This document shows, piece after piece, positions 17,987-26,065 of a DNA stretch of 64,000 nt. Under the pieces are notes generated by a model that saw nothing but the letters and a program-made list of their open reading frames with translations, was not told the origin of the DNA and did no database searches. The DNA comes from an uncultured Gammaproteobacteria bacterium (GTDB lineage Bacteria > Pseudomonadota > Gammaproteobacteria > Steroidobacterales > Woeseiaceae). The stretch lies in NCBI GenBank assembly GCA_937899415.1, contig CALBPI010000061.1:62001-126000 (forward strand). The letters run 5' to 3'. The number at the start of each line of letters is the position of its first letter. Within the stretch, counting starts at the first letter, position 1. A program made the translations under genes and the position numbers.

Positions 17987-18382
17987 TCAGTCGTCCCGGG
18001 GCCGTGCCTGGTTGGCGTAGGCGCGAATCTCATCGGCGTCCTGCCAGATCACGCCGCCCATCCAATGCCCGGCCGAGGCCGTGAGTTCGCGCTTCTCGAT
18101 GACGCCGTAAAGGCCGCACGTGAAGTAGGGGTCGCCGCCGACGATCGCCTCGGCCGCCTCGGCCGAGTCTGCCGCGACCAGAAAGAAACTGCCGGCCAGT
18201 TTGTCCTCACCAATGTCGCGCAAGGGCCCGGCGATGAGGTAGTCGTCGACGTGCTTCTCGACATACTCGAGGTGCCCATCGAGATGCTCGGCGCGAGCCG
18301 CTTCCATGCCCGGCGCATCCGTGGCGATGATCATGAACACGCGCTTCTCGAGCCGCGGTACGGTTTTGCAGTAAGTGGCCAT
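17987..18382 (-). CDS. YciI-related protein
   Basis: This 131-residue protein has the YCII ferredoxin-like fold pattern: KRVFMIIATDAPG, a HLDGHLEYVEKH helix, GPLRDIGEDKLAGSFFLVAADSAEAAEAI and GDPYFTCGLYG. Conserved histidine and aspartate residues in that set are thought to form the active site in the family, but functions vary (dehalogenation, muconolactone-like steps). It is the second minus-strand gene after the TPR-oxygenase gene, with a 169-base gap that shows no convincing ORF, hairpin or promoter. Role unknown. Confidence 0.75.
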   Translation of the reverse strand: MATYCKTVPRLEKRVFMIIATDAPGMEAARAEHLDGHLEYVEKHVDDYLIAGPLRDIGEDKLAGSFFLVAADSAEAAEAIVGGDPYFTCGLYGVIEKRELTASAGHWMGGVIWQDADEIRAYANQARPRDD

Positions 18383-18551
18383 CGAAATACCTCAGCCAAA
18401 TGGGGCGACGCCGATCCAGGCCGCATGAACCCAGACTGCGAAGCCGACGTCTGCGGTGCGCCCGCCGACGCCGGCGACGCCGTCATTGAACCCGGAAACT
18501 GGTGCCTGGGGCCGCTCGCGTTCGACATGATGCTTCATGCGATAAGCGTAC

Positions 18552-20060
18552 TCACGAAGGCGCCCCGGCATCGGCCTGGTAGCGCTTGCCGTACAGCAGT
18601 GTCACGTTATAGCGCCGCGACTCAAAGGCGTCGTGAAAGGTAATGTCGTCAGTCCGGTGGAACAGGTTCGAGTTGAAGATCGCGATGCGGTTGCAACGAT
18701 GCGGGATGCGTACGGGGTCGTTCACGGCATCACCCAGATGCTGCAGCATGGCATCCGTGTCGTTGTTGAACGTCGCGAAGTCCCATTCGAGCGGTGCCGC
18801 CTTGCGGTAGATGAGCAGGCCGCCGGTTTCGGGATTGGCGATGGACTCGTTGGGTGCAATCCAGAAGTTGCAATTCACGAGTGCAGCGTCTGCGTGCATG
18901 CCGATGCCCGTGAGTCTGGGGCCGTACTTGTAGGCCCAGGCCTGTGTCAGCGGCAGCTTGCCGAAGATGCCGGGCAGTGCGTCGGCCAGCGCGTGTGCGA
19001 TGCCGATGGTCAGCGGGTTGGCGAAGCCGTCTGTGAGATAGGCGCCCAGGTAGTTCTTGCGCAGGTCATACCAGATCGTTGCGTCGCGGCAGAAGTCCTG
19101 CAGTGCGGCGAGCACGTCGGGCGCGAGGAAATCGTCGACCACCACGTGCTGCGGTGTCGAGCCGTTCCAGGCCAGCTCGATGGCGGCTGCATCGAGGTCC
19201 GGATTGATGACGGGGCCCGCTGGCAGCGTGGCGTCAGGCAGGTACAGCGTGCGGTTGTGGTAACGCTCGATGAGCTGCCAGTGCGGCTTCCAGTGGTGGC
19301 GCGGATGGCGGCGGTGAAACACCTCGTCGTTGTCGCCGTCACCGAGATCGTCGAGCGCGCGGTCGAGAGCCGGAATAAGGTCATTGAGTCCTTCGGCGAG
19401 CAGGCCACGCGCATCGAGCGCCGCAAGTTGCTCGCGCTGCATGCGCAGCATAAACCGGGACAGGACGTCTTCGGTTTCCGGCAGTTCGGGCAGCCCCTGT
19501 GCGTCCGCAGCGCCGACCGGACCACGGCGCATCTCGCGCAGCGCATCGAATCCGGCCAGCGCCAACCCGGACTCGCGGTCGGCGAGCTGGCACATGGCCA
19601 GGTTCGCGCGCGCCTCCTGGTTGTCACCGTTTAGGGCCACAGCCTTTTCGTAGGCCTTGCGCGCGGCGGACCAGTCGCCGGACTGCTCGTGCAACACGCC
19701 GAGGTTGAACTGCACGCGGTCGTTGTTGGGCTGCACGCCTGCGGCCTGGCGCATGATACGAATCGCATCGCGGAAGCGTCGGCTTGCCTGGTAGCACTGC
19801 GCGAGAATGGCGAGGCACTCGAAGCCGCGCGGGTCCGCGCCGTGGCCGCGTTCGGCGAAGTGCTCGGCGATATCGCCGCGCCCGGCAGCCATGGCGAACT
19901 GGGCCAGGCCCGTCAGCGCCGGGTAGTTGCCGGGGTCGCGGTCGACGACCTGCTGCAGCACGAGCATGGCCTGCTGTTGCTGGCCTGCGCGTGACAGCTG
20001 GGCCGCCCGGGACAAGAGCGCTGCCGTCTCGGCAGCCTGTGCATCGGTGGTTTCGGACAT
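18552..20060 (-). CDS. TPR protein with C-terminal 2-oxoglutarate/Fe(II) oxygenase-like domain
   Basis: The 502-residue protein starts with tetratricopeptide repeats (about residues 10-160, with typical A/G/Y/P spacing in blocks such as NYPALTGLAQFAMAAG and VQFNLGVLHEQSGDW). It ends with a dioxygenase-like domain: the iron motif HAD near residue 398, the distal histidine in NSNLFHRTD, and an arginine in ESRRYNVTLLY that would bind 2-oxoglutarate. ATG 20060 is chosen because the TPR begins there. The gene diverges from the TonB receptor gene across a palindrome-bearing region, suggesting coordinated control. Homologues often modify proteins or small molecules; the target is unknown. Confidence 0.72.
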   Translation of the reverse strand: MSETTDAQAAETAALLSRAAQLSRAGQQQQAMLVLQQVVDRDPGNYPALTGLAQFAMAAGRGDIAEHFAERGHGADPRGFECLAILAQCYQASRRFRDAIRIMRQAAGVQPNNDRVQFNLGVLHEQSGDWSAARKAYEKAVALNGDNQEARANLAMCQLADRESGLALAGFDALREMRRGPVGAADAQGLPELPETEDVLSRFMLRMQREQLAALDARGLLAEGLNDLIPALDRALDDLGDGDNDEVFHRRHPRHHWKPHWQLIERYHNRTLYLPDATLPAGPVINPDLDAAAIELAWNGSTPQHVVVDDFLAPDVLAALQDFCRDATIWYDLRKNYLGAYLTDGFANPLTIGIAHALADALPGIFGKLPLTQAWAYKYGPRLTGIGMHADAALVNCNFWIAPNESIANPETGGLLIYRKAAPLEWDFATFNNDTDAMLQHLGDAVNDPVRIPHRCNRIAIFNSNLFHRTDDITFHDAFESRRYNVTLLYGKRYQADAGAPS

Positions 20061-20085
20061 GCGCGCGATTATGCCAGTGCCCCCT

Positions 20086-20160
20086 GGTGTTGCCCACGCG
20101 CGACGGCCTGCTCGCCCAGATAATGCTGCGTCGCAGCACGTGTGGCGTGGTGGCAACACC
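20086..20160. repeat. Nested inverted repeats upstream of the TPR-oxygenase gene
   Basis: GGTGTTGCC (20086-20094) and GGCAACACC (20152-20160) form a perfect nine-base inverted repeat. Between them TGCTGCG-T-CGCAGCA (20124-20138) is a second palindrome. Both lie in the 218-base gap between divergent genes, apart from the 20-bp operator at 20186. A second regulator site or an RNA structure is possible. Confidence 0.4.
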
Positions 20161-20185
20161 GTCATCGCGCTTGTTCGTGCACCTA

Positions 20186-20205
20186 TTGTTATAGCATTAT
20201 GGCAT
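20186..20205. promoter_or_regulatory. Operator-like palindrome, copy 3 (upstream of TonB receptor)
   Basis: TTGTTATAGCATTATGGCAT matches the reverse complement of the 16703-16722 palindrome at 16 of 20 positions. It lies 73 bases before the TonB receptor ATG, in an AT-rich patch. Confidence 0.5.
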
Positions 20206-20278
20206 TCGGTTGCCGTCGTCCGTGTCCGGCACCGACCCACTCGCTATGCCGCCACACGCAAGACCCGAGGGTGACTTC

Positions 20279-22486
20279 ATGACCGAACCGAGACTCCATC
20301 GCCAACTGCCCATTGCGCTCGCCATCGTGCTTACCGTTACGCTGGGTGCCCAGGATGCCGCCGCCCAGCTTGACGAAATCACCGTCACCGCCGAGCGCCG
20401 CGAAGCATCGATTCAGGACGTGCCCGTAGCCGTCAGTGCCTACAACGAAGAGTTGCTCGAGAATTTCCAGATCCAGGAAACCCTCGACCTCATTAACGTG
20501 GTCCCGAACCTGTTCGGCGGCAACAATACGGGGCTGGGCACGGCCAACATGTACTACATCCGAGGCCAGGGTAACGACGAGTCCATTGCGACGTTCGACC
20601 CGCCCGTGGGCACCTACATCGACGGTATCTACGTGTCTCGCCAAAACGCGAACAACTTCGCGCTGTTTGATGTCGATCGCATCGAGGTGCTGCGTGGTCC
20701 GCAGGGCACGCTGTTCGGTCGCAACACCACCGGGGGTGCGTTCAACATGATCCTGCGCAAGCCCTCGGAGACACAAAGCGGCTTCGCCGAAGTGCAGGTG
20801 GGCCGTTTCAATGAACGCATGTTCCGAGGGACCATCGATTTGCCGGCCTCGGACAATGTGCTCACAAAGTTCTCGGCGTTCTACATCGAAAACGACGGCT
20901 GGCTGGAAAACAGAAATCCGGCGGTCGGTGGTGACTTCAACGAGAAGGATGCGCTCGGACTGCGCGCCGATGTTCGCGTGCTGGCCGGCGATGACATCGT
21001 CTGGGATCTCGCGATCGACTACATCGATGACACCGAGGGCAACGTGCTCGGCCAAATCGACGGCGATGAGCGTGTCAGCACCTCCATTCTTCCAAACGGC
21101 TTACCTGCGGGCGGTCTGTTTGGTTTTGTGGCACCGCAGCCCGTTGCCTTCACATCCAAAGGCGCTGATTACGGCAACCAGGTCGAGTCCATCAATGTCG
21201 CGTCCAATCTGGGCTTTCCGGTAGCGGGCGGCGATGCCGAATTCATCGTCGGCTACCGCAGCATGGAGCAGAAATTCCTGATTAACTTCCCGCAGCCGCC
21301 AAATGACGATTTTTTCTGGATCGACAACGACGGCCAGCATGATCAATTGACCGCGGAGTTGAAGTGGAACGCGCAATTCGCCGACGGCAACGTGGATTTC
21401 GTCGGTGGGGTGTTCATTCTCGACGAGGATAACGAGACCGATTTTGCCGACTACCTGTTCGGTGCCTTCGTGCTCGCGGATCGGGTTCTGGATAACACGA
21501 CCCAGAGTTGGGCGATCTACGGCCAGGCCGATATCGGCATCGGTGAACGCGGCACGCTGACCATCGGCGCCCGGTACACCGACGAAGAGAAGGAAATCGG
21601 TTTGAGCGACAACCTGCCAGCGTTGGGTCGTGCGCCTGAAGATCAGCTTACGACGGCCGCGCTTATTAGCGCTGGCGTACCCACGAGCCAAGATGAGCAG
21701 ATCGTGACGCCGCGTATCGCCTACGCGCATGACTTCCGCGACGGACTCATGGGGTATGTGTCAGCCACACGCGGCTTTAAGTCGGGCGGGTGGAATGCGC
21801 GCGGTTCAGCACCGACTGCGTTCCAGCCCTTCGGACCGGAAACCCTTTGGGCCTATGAAGCCGGCATCCGCGGTGACTTTCTCAACGACACCTTGCGCAT
21901 CAACGCAACTGCGTTTCTGACGGACCTCGAAGACCTGCAAACCACGTCGGCCACGCCGTCGGGTGCCTTCCTGACCACAAACGCGGGCGGTCTTGACGCG
22001 ACAGGGCTCGAAATTGAGGCGACCTGGGTGCCTTCGGCGAACTGGGATGTCTTCTTTGCTGCCGGCTTCCAGAATGTGGAATACACGGACCTGCCCAGCG
22101 GTTGCGTTACGCCCAACACGGACTTCGCAGCCTTCGATATCAACTGCAATGTCGCCGACCCCAAACGCTCGCCTGACTTGACCTACACGCTCGGTACGAC
22201 CGTTTCGATTCCGCTGGCGTCGATGGGTGCCACGCTTCAGCCGACGGCGCTGATGCGCTACATCGGAGATAACGTTGTGGGTACGCGTCAGCTGGGTGAG
22301 AACGACGCCGAAGTGATCGTGAACGCAGGTGTTGCGCTTATCGATGATGATGGACAGTGGCGCCTGACTGCGGAGTGCAACAACTGCTCTGACGAGGAAT
22401 ACACTACGTCCTTCCTGTTCACGCCGTACTGGACGCCGCCCATGACCTGGTCGCTGCGCTTCCGTTGGAACTACGGCGGACGTTAA
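20279..22486 (+). CDS. TonB-dependent outer-membrane receptor
   Basis: A 735-residue receptor with a signal peptide (core LPIALAIVLTVTLG, ending AAAQ near residue 29) followed directly by the TonB-box-like DEITVTAERRE. The plug domain contains YIRGQG and RIEVLRGPQGTLFGRNTTGGAFN, and the barrel ends in an aromatic-terminated strand (WSLRFRWNYGGR). ATG 20279 is used because the signal peptide starts there. The family imports iron complexes, vitamins, sugars or hydrophobic compounds. The absence of iron-uptake genes and the shared operator with CoA-activation operons suggest import of the compound degraded by this region. An intrinsic terminator follows. Confidence 0.88.
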   Translation: MTEPRLHRQLPIALAIVLTVTLGAQDAAAQLDEITVTAERREASIQDVPVAVSAYNEELLENFQIQETLDLINVVPNLFGGNNTGLGTANMYYIRGQGNDESIATFDPPVGTYIDGIYVSRQNANNFALFDVDRIEVLRGPQGTLFGRNTTGGAFNMILRKPSETQSGFAEVQVGRFNERMFRGTIDLPASDNVLTKFSAFYIENDGWLENRNPAVGGDFNEKDALGLRADVRVLAGDDIVWDLAIDYIDDTEGNVLGQIDGDERVSTSILPNGLPAGGLFGFVAPQPVAFTSKGADYGNQVESINVASNLGFPVAGGDAEFIVGYRSMEQKFLINFPQPPNDDFFWIDNDGQHDQLTAELKWNAQFADGNVDFVGGVFILDEDNETDFADYLFGAFVLADRVLDNTTQSWAIYGQADIGIGERGTLTIGARYTDEEKEIGLSDNLPALGRAPEDQLTTAALISAGVPTSQDEQIVTPRIAYAHDFRDGLMGYVSATRGFKSGGWNARGSAPTAFQPFGPETLWAYEAGIRGDFLNDTLRINATAFLTDLEDLQTTSATPSGAFLTTNAGGLDATGLEIEATWVPSANWDVFFAAGFQNVEYTDLPSGCVTPNTDFAAFDINCNVADPKRSPDLTYTLGTTVSIPLASMGATLQPTALMRYIGDNVVGTRQLGENDAEVIVNAGVALIDDDGQWRLTAECNNCSDEEYTTSFLFTPYWTPPMTWSLRFRWNYGGR

Positions 22487-22504
22487 TCGACGCTGATCAG
22501 AATG

Positions 22505-22538
22505 ACGGCCCGCAGCCTCGCGCTGTGGGCCGTTTTTC
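22505..22538 (+). terminator. Intrinsic terminator after the TonB receptor
   Basis: ACGGCCC and GGGCCGT form an inverted repeat with an extra AG/CT pairing inside, followed by TTTTTCTT. The next gene starts 14 bases later, so this could limit readthrough into the SnoaL-like gene. Confidence 0.75.
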
Positions 22539-22551
22539 TTTGGAGACCCCA

Positions 22552-23037
22552 ATGAAACGACTACTCACCATTGCGCTCATCGTCGGCTTCGCGGGGGCCG
22601 GCTGCGCCGCCGTGATCAACACGGATGCCGACGAGGCTGCCGTGCGCGCGCACGGGCAGACCTGGCTTCAGCACTACAAGGCCGGCGACATCGATGCGCT
22701 CATGGCCCTGTATGAAGCCGATGCAATTCTCGCGCTGCACGACCAGCCTATGCGCCGCGGGGTTGACGAGATCCGCGCTTACTTTGAGCCTGGCATGGGT
22801 CAGTCTGAGATCGAGTTCGAGCTCGACATCGAGCACATCGAGGTCTACGGCGACCAGGCCTGGATCGTTAGCAAGTACTGGCTGCGCGCGACGGCAAAGT
22901 CATCGGGCTATGTCTACGAAGACGCGGGCCGCTCGATGCTCATCTACCGACGCGGCAGCGACGGCGAGTGGCGTATCGCGGCCGATCTCGACAACAATAC
23001 GCCCGACGTGTCCATGGAGTCGATGCCGGGCGGTTAG
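22552..23037 (+). CDS. Exported SnoaL/NTF2-like protein
   Basis: This 161-residue protein has an N-terminal signal sequence (MKRLLTIALIVGFAGAGC). The cysteine could be lipidated, but the preceding residues (GAG) are a poor lipobox. The remainder matches the SnoaL/DUF4440 pattern: WLQHYKAGDIDALMALYEAD, LHDQPMRRGVDEIRAYF, then beta strands ending WRIAADLDNN. Such domains form cone-shaped pockets and act as hydrolases, isomerases or binding proteins. GGAGA lies eight bases before the ATG. It is downstream of the receptor terminator and overlaps the convergent oxidoreductase gene by four bases. Confidence 0.72.
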   Translation: MKRLLTIALIVGFAGAGCAAVINTDADEAAVRAHGQTWLQHYKAGDIDALMALYEADAILALHDQPMRRGVDEIRAYFEPGMGQSEIEFELDIEHIEVYGDQAWIVSKYWLRATAKSSGYVYEDAGRSMLIYRRGSDGEWRIAADLDNNTPDVSMESMPGG

Positions 23038-24632
23038 CCGGTGCGCCAGTGCCGGTCCTTGAGGATTTCGCGAGCGGCGTTGTAGCCGGGGATCCCGGTC
23101 ACGCCGCCACCTGGGTGCGCGCCCGACCCGCAAAGGTAAAGCCCGGCCACGGGTAGTCGGTAGTCGGCTGCGCCGATGACGGGGCGCGCGCTGTAGAGCT
23201 GGTTGAGTGCCAGTGCGCCGTGGAAGATGTCGCCGCCGGTCAGCCCCAGCATGCGTTCGAGGTCAGCCGGCGACAGCGCCTTGTAGCCGAGCACGCTGTC
23301 GGCGAAGCCCGGCGCAAACGTGTCGACGGTGGAAATCATGTGCTGCGCGACGGTGTCACGCGCGTCGTCCCAGTCCTGGCCGTTTGGGAGCTCGGGTGCG
23401 ACATGCTGACAGAACAGGCTTGCAACATGCTTGCCCTTGGGCGCCAGCGAATCATCGAGCGTGCTGGGTACGAGCATCTCGACGATCGGCTCTCGCGACC
23501 AGCCTTCGGTGCGCGCATCGGAGTAGGCGCGTTCCATGTACTCGAGCGTGGGCGCCATGATGATGCCGGCCGACAAATGCGATCCGGCGCCGGGTCGGCT
23601 GGGGAATTCGGGCGCGCGGTCGAGCGCGACGTTCATGCGAAACGTGCCGGAGCCATAGCGCGTGCGCGACACGCGCTTCAGGAAAGTCTCAGGCAGATCG
23701 CCGGGCGCCATGAGTTCCAGGCAGAGCCGCTTTGGCGTGACGTTTGCCGCAATCACGGGCGCACGCAATGTGGTGCCATCGGAGAGCGTGACGCCGACGA
23801 CACGACCGTCTTCGACCACCACGCGGGACACCGCACTCGCGCAACGGATGTCGGCGCCCGCGGTTGTCGCGGCCATGGCCATGGCGTCGGAGATCGCGCC
23901 CATGCCACCCATGGCGTGGCCCCAGGCACCTGCGACGCCGTTTACATCGCCAAAGACGTGGTGCAGCAAGACGTAGGCGCTGCCACCGGCGAACGGTGAC
24001 GCGAAGTTGCCGACGACGGCGTCGAAGCCAAACAGCGCTTTGATGTGCGGGTTTTCGAACCAGCCGTCCAGGACGTCGGCGGCACTGGCAGTGAACAACG
24101 ACAACACGGCATCGCGGTCTTCGCCGTCGAGTTTTCGCAGGTCATTCGCAAGACGCCCCGCGCGCCAAAGATCCGCCAGACCGCCGCCGGCGTTGGGCGG
24201 CGTCTCCAGGAGTCGCGCGCGCAGCACAGCTGCTGCGCGCTCGAGCCAGGCGTAGTAGTCGGGCAGCACGCGGGCGTCGTGGCGCGAGTGCTGCGCAAAC
24301 TCCGCCTGCGTCTCCTCGAGGGTCGCCCCCGTCGCCAGCGCCCGCGACTGATCGATTGGCATGAAGTTGCCAATAGGGCGGTTGACGATTTCGAGGCCGT
24401 GGTCGTGCAGGCAGAGCTCATCGATGATCTGCGGGTGCAGCAGACTGACTGTGTAGCTCGCGAGCGAATTCCGAAACCCCGGATGGAAGGTCTCGGTGAC
24501 CGCCGCACCGCCGACGCGCTCACGGGCTTCGAGCACGAGAACGCGACGGCCGGCCTGCGCCAGGTAGGCCGCGCAGGTCAGCCCATTGTGGCCGCCACCC
24601 ACGATGATGATGTCGTAACGGTCGCCACTCAT
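23034..24632 (-). CDS. Phytoene-desaturase-like FAD/NAD(P) oxidoreductase
   Basis: A 532-residue flavoprotein with the dinucleotide motif IIIVGGGHNGLTCAAYLAQAG at residues 8-28 followed by VLEARERVGGAAVTE. The C-terminal FAD motif is LYLCGSGAHPGGGVTGIPGYNAA. This matches the 'phytoene dehydrogenase-related' (COG1233) family, which covers carotenoid desaturases and isomerases as well as enzymes acting on other lipids (retinol-saturase-like). No carotenoid gene (crtB, crtE) is adjacent. It is monocistronic and divergent from the HD-GYP gene. Confidence 0.8.
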   Translation of the reverse strand: MSGDRYDIIIVGGGHNGLTCAAYLAQAGRRVLVLEARERVGGAAVTETFHPGFRNSLASYTVSLLHPQIIDELCLHDHGLEIVNRPIGNFMPIDQSRALATGATLEETQAEFAQHSRHDARVLPDYYAWLERAAAVLRARLLETPPNAGGGLADLWRAGRLANDLRKLDGEDRDAVLSLFTASAADVLDGWFENPHIKALFGFDAVVGNFASPFAGGSAYVLLHHVFGDVNGVAGAWGHAMGGMGAISDAMAMAATTAGADIRCASAVSRVVVEDGRVVGVTLSDGTTLRAPVIAANVTPKRLCLELMAPGDLPETFLKRVSRTRYGSGTFRMNVALDRAPEFPSRPGAGSHLSAGIIMAPTLEYMERAYSDARTEGWSREPIVEMLVPSTLDDSLAPKGKHVASLFCQHVAPELPNGQDWDDARDTVAQHMISTVDTFAPGFADSVLGYKALSPADLERMLGLTGGDIFHGALALNQLYSARPVIGAADYRLPVAGLYLCGSGAHPGGGVTGIPGYNAAREILKDRHWRTG

Positions 24633-24699
24633 GTCGTGAGACCCCTATTAAGCGCAGAAATCCTCGATTCGGTCTCGGTTCGGGGGCTCGCTTTTGCGT

Positions 24700-24713
24700 A
24701 AACTTGCAAGTTT
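24700..24713. promoter_or_regulatory. 14-bp perfect palindrome before the HD-GYP gene
   Basis: AAACTTG-CAAGTTT is a perfect palindrome. It lies just upstream of a TATCCT (24719-24724) that could serve as a -10 element for the HD-GYP gene, so it has the geometry of an operator. No second copy was noticed in the window. Confidence 0.4.
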
Positions 24714-24769
24714 TTCAGTATCCTGTGGGCGCACACGGAATGGTGCCATGGGCGTCCCACCGGCGATAT

Positions 24770-26065
24770 ATGGATTCAGGCGATAAACCAAAACTGGTTC
24801 CCGTGTCTCCGCAGCGATTGCAGGTGGGCATGTACGTGGTCGAGCTCGATCGGCCATGGCACGAGACGCCGTTTCCGTTTCAGGGTTTCGAGGTCAAGAG
24901 CGCGGGCCAGATCGATGCGCTCGCGCGGCATTGCAGCACGGTCTTTATCGATCCGCACCATGTGAGCGCGGCCGTCACAGGCCGGGCCAGGATTGATGCG
25001 AACGGTGACGCCTCCCTGCTCGAGGCGCCTTCGGCTACGGCCGCGCTTGAGGCGGGGCGTGTGCGCCTGTTCACGATGCTCGCCAAGGGCCCCGTTCACG
25101 AGTACGGCAAGCCGACGAATCTGAAGCGCGAGTCCGCCAAGGCCGTCGAGGCGTTCGACGAATCGCGCCGGCGCTATCGCAAGCTCGTCAGTGCACTCAA
25201 GGCCGTGAAGCCCGTGCGTGCGGCGCACTGCCGTAACGTCGTGGAGCCGATTGCAGTCAGCGTCATGCGAAATCCCGATGCGTTGTCCTGGTTGAGCTTC
25301 GTCTACAAGAACGACCCGCAGCCCAACGACCGGTCGCTGACGACGGCGGTCTGGGCGTCCGTGTTTGCGCGCTACCTGAAGCTCGGTCCCAATGTCCTGC
25401 TCGATATCGCCTCGGGCGCCATGCTGCTCGACATCGGGCTCATGAAAGTGCCGGCCACCGTGCGCAACCATGCGGGGCGATACGACGCGCGTCAGCGCAT
25501 GGCCATGCAGACTCATGTGCGCCTCGGTGAGCAGTACCTGCGCGAGATCGCCGAAATCACGCCGCGCGTGAAACAGATGCAGAGCCAGCACCATGAGCGC
25601 CAGGACGGCAGCGGCTATCCGCGCAGTCTCGAAGCGGGCGCCATCGGAGCGTTTGGCGCAGTAGCGGCCGTTATCGACAGCTATGACGCCATGGTGACTG
25701 ACGCGCCGCACCGCCCGTCCCTGTCTTCGGCCGATGCCATTGGCCGACTCAAGCGGCTGGCCCCACGACGTCTGCCCGAGCTCGTCGTTGACCAGTTCGT
25801 GCAGGCGCTGGGTATGTTCCCGAGCGGCAGCCTCGTCGAGCTCAATACAGGCGAGGTGGCGATCGTGAATGCGCAGGACGAAAAGCACCGACTGCGGCCG
25901 CGATTGCTCGTCGTGACGGACGCCGAGAAAAATGCACTGCGCTCGGCCAAGCGACTGGCACTGGCCGACGTCAAAGCGGCAGGCCCGGACCCCAGTGCGC
26001 GCTGGATCAAGCGCGGGCTGCCCACGGGCAGCTACGGCATCGATCCCTACCAGTACTTCTTCTGA
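24770..26065 (+). CDS. DUF3391 plus degenerate HD-GYP domain protein
   Basis: A 431-residue protein. The N-terminal part (PQRLQVGMYVVELDRPWHETPF) matches the DUF3391 domain that often precedes HD-GYP. The C-terminal part keeps HHERQDGSGYP and the later DSYDAM aspartates, but the metal-binding HD pair is LLDIG instead of HHDIG-like, and the usual downstream lysine is leucine. Cyclic-di-GMP hydrolysis is therefore doubtful, and a binding or regulatory role is more likely. ATG 24770 is preferred; the TTG at 24704 lies inside a palindrome and adds no domain. The stop overlaps the next start by one base (TGATG). Confidence 0.75.
   Translation: MDSGDKPKLVPVSPQRLQVGMYVVELDRPWHETPFPFQGFEVKSAGQIDALARHCSTVFIDPHHVSAAVTGRARIDANGDASLLEAPSATAALEAGRVRLFTMLAKGPVHEYGKPTNLKRESAKAVEAFDESRRRYRKLVSALKAVKPVRAAHCRNVVEPIAVSVMRNPDALSWLSFVYKNDPQPNDRSLTTAVWASVFARYLKLGPNVLLDIASGAMLLDIGLMKVPATVRNHAGRYDARQRMAMQTHVRLGEQYLREIAEITPRVKQMQSQHHERQDGSGYPRSLEAGAIGAFGAVAAVIDSYDAMVTDAPHRPSLSSADAIGRLKRLAPRRLPELVVDQFVQALGMFPSGSLVELNTGEVAIVNAQDEKHRLRPRLLVVTDAEKNALRSAKRLALADVKAAGPDPSARWIKRGLPTGSYGIDPYQYFF

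Noticed and set aside
18383-18551. Possible small gene between the YciI and TPR-oxygenase genes
   Set aside because: Short frames on both strands lack ribosome sites and resemble no family; I see nothing convincing in this gap.
24704-24769. TTG 24704 as start of the HD-GYP protein
   Set aside because: It falls inside a palindrome in the promoter region and adds residues not part of DUF3391.
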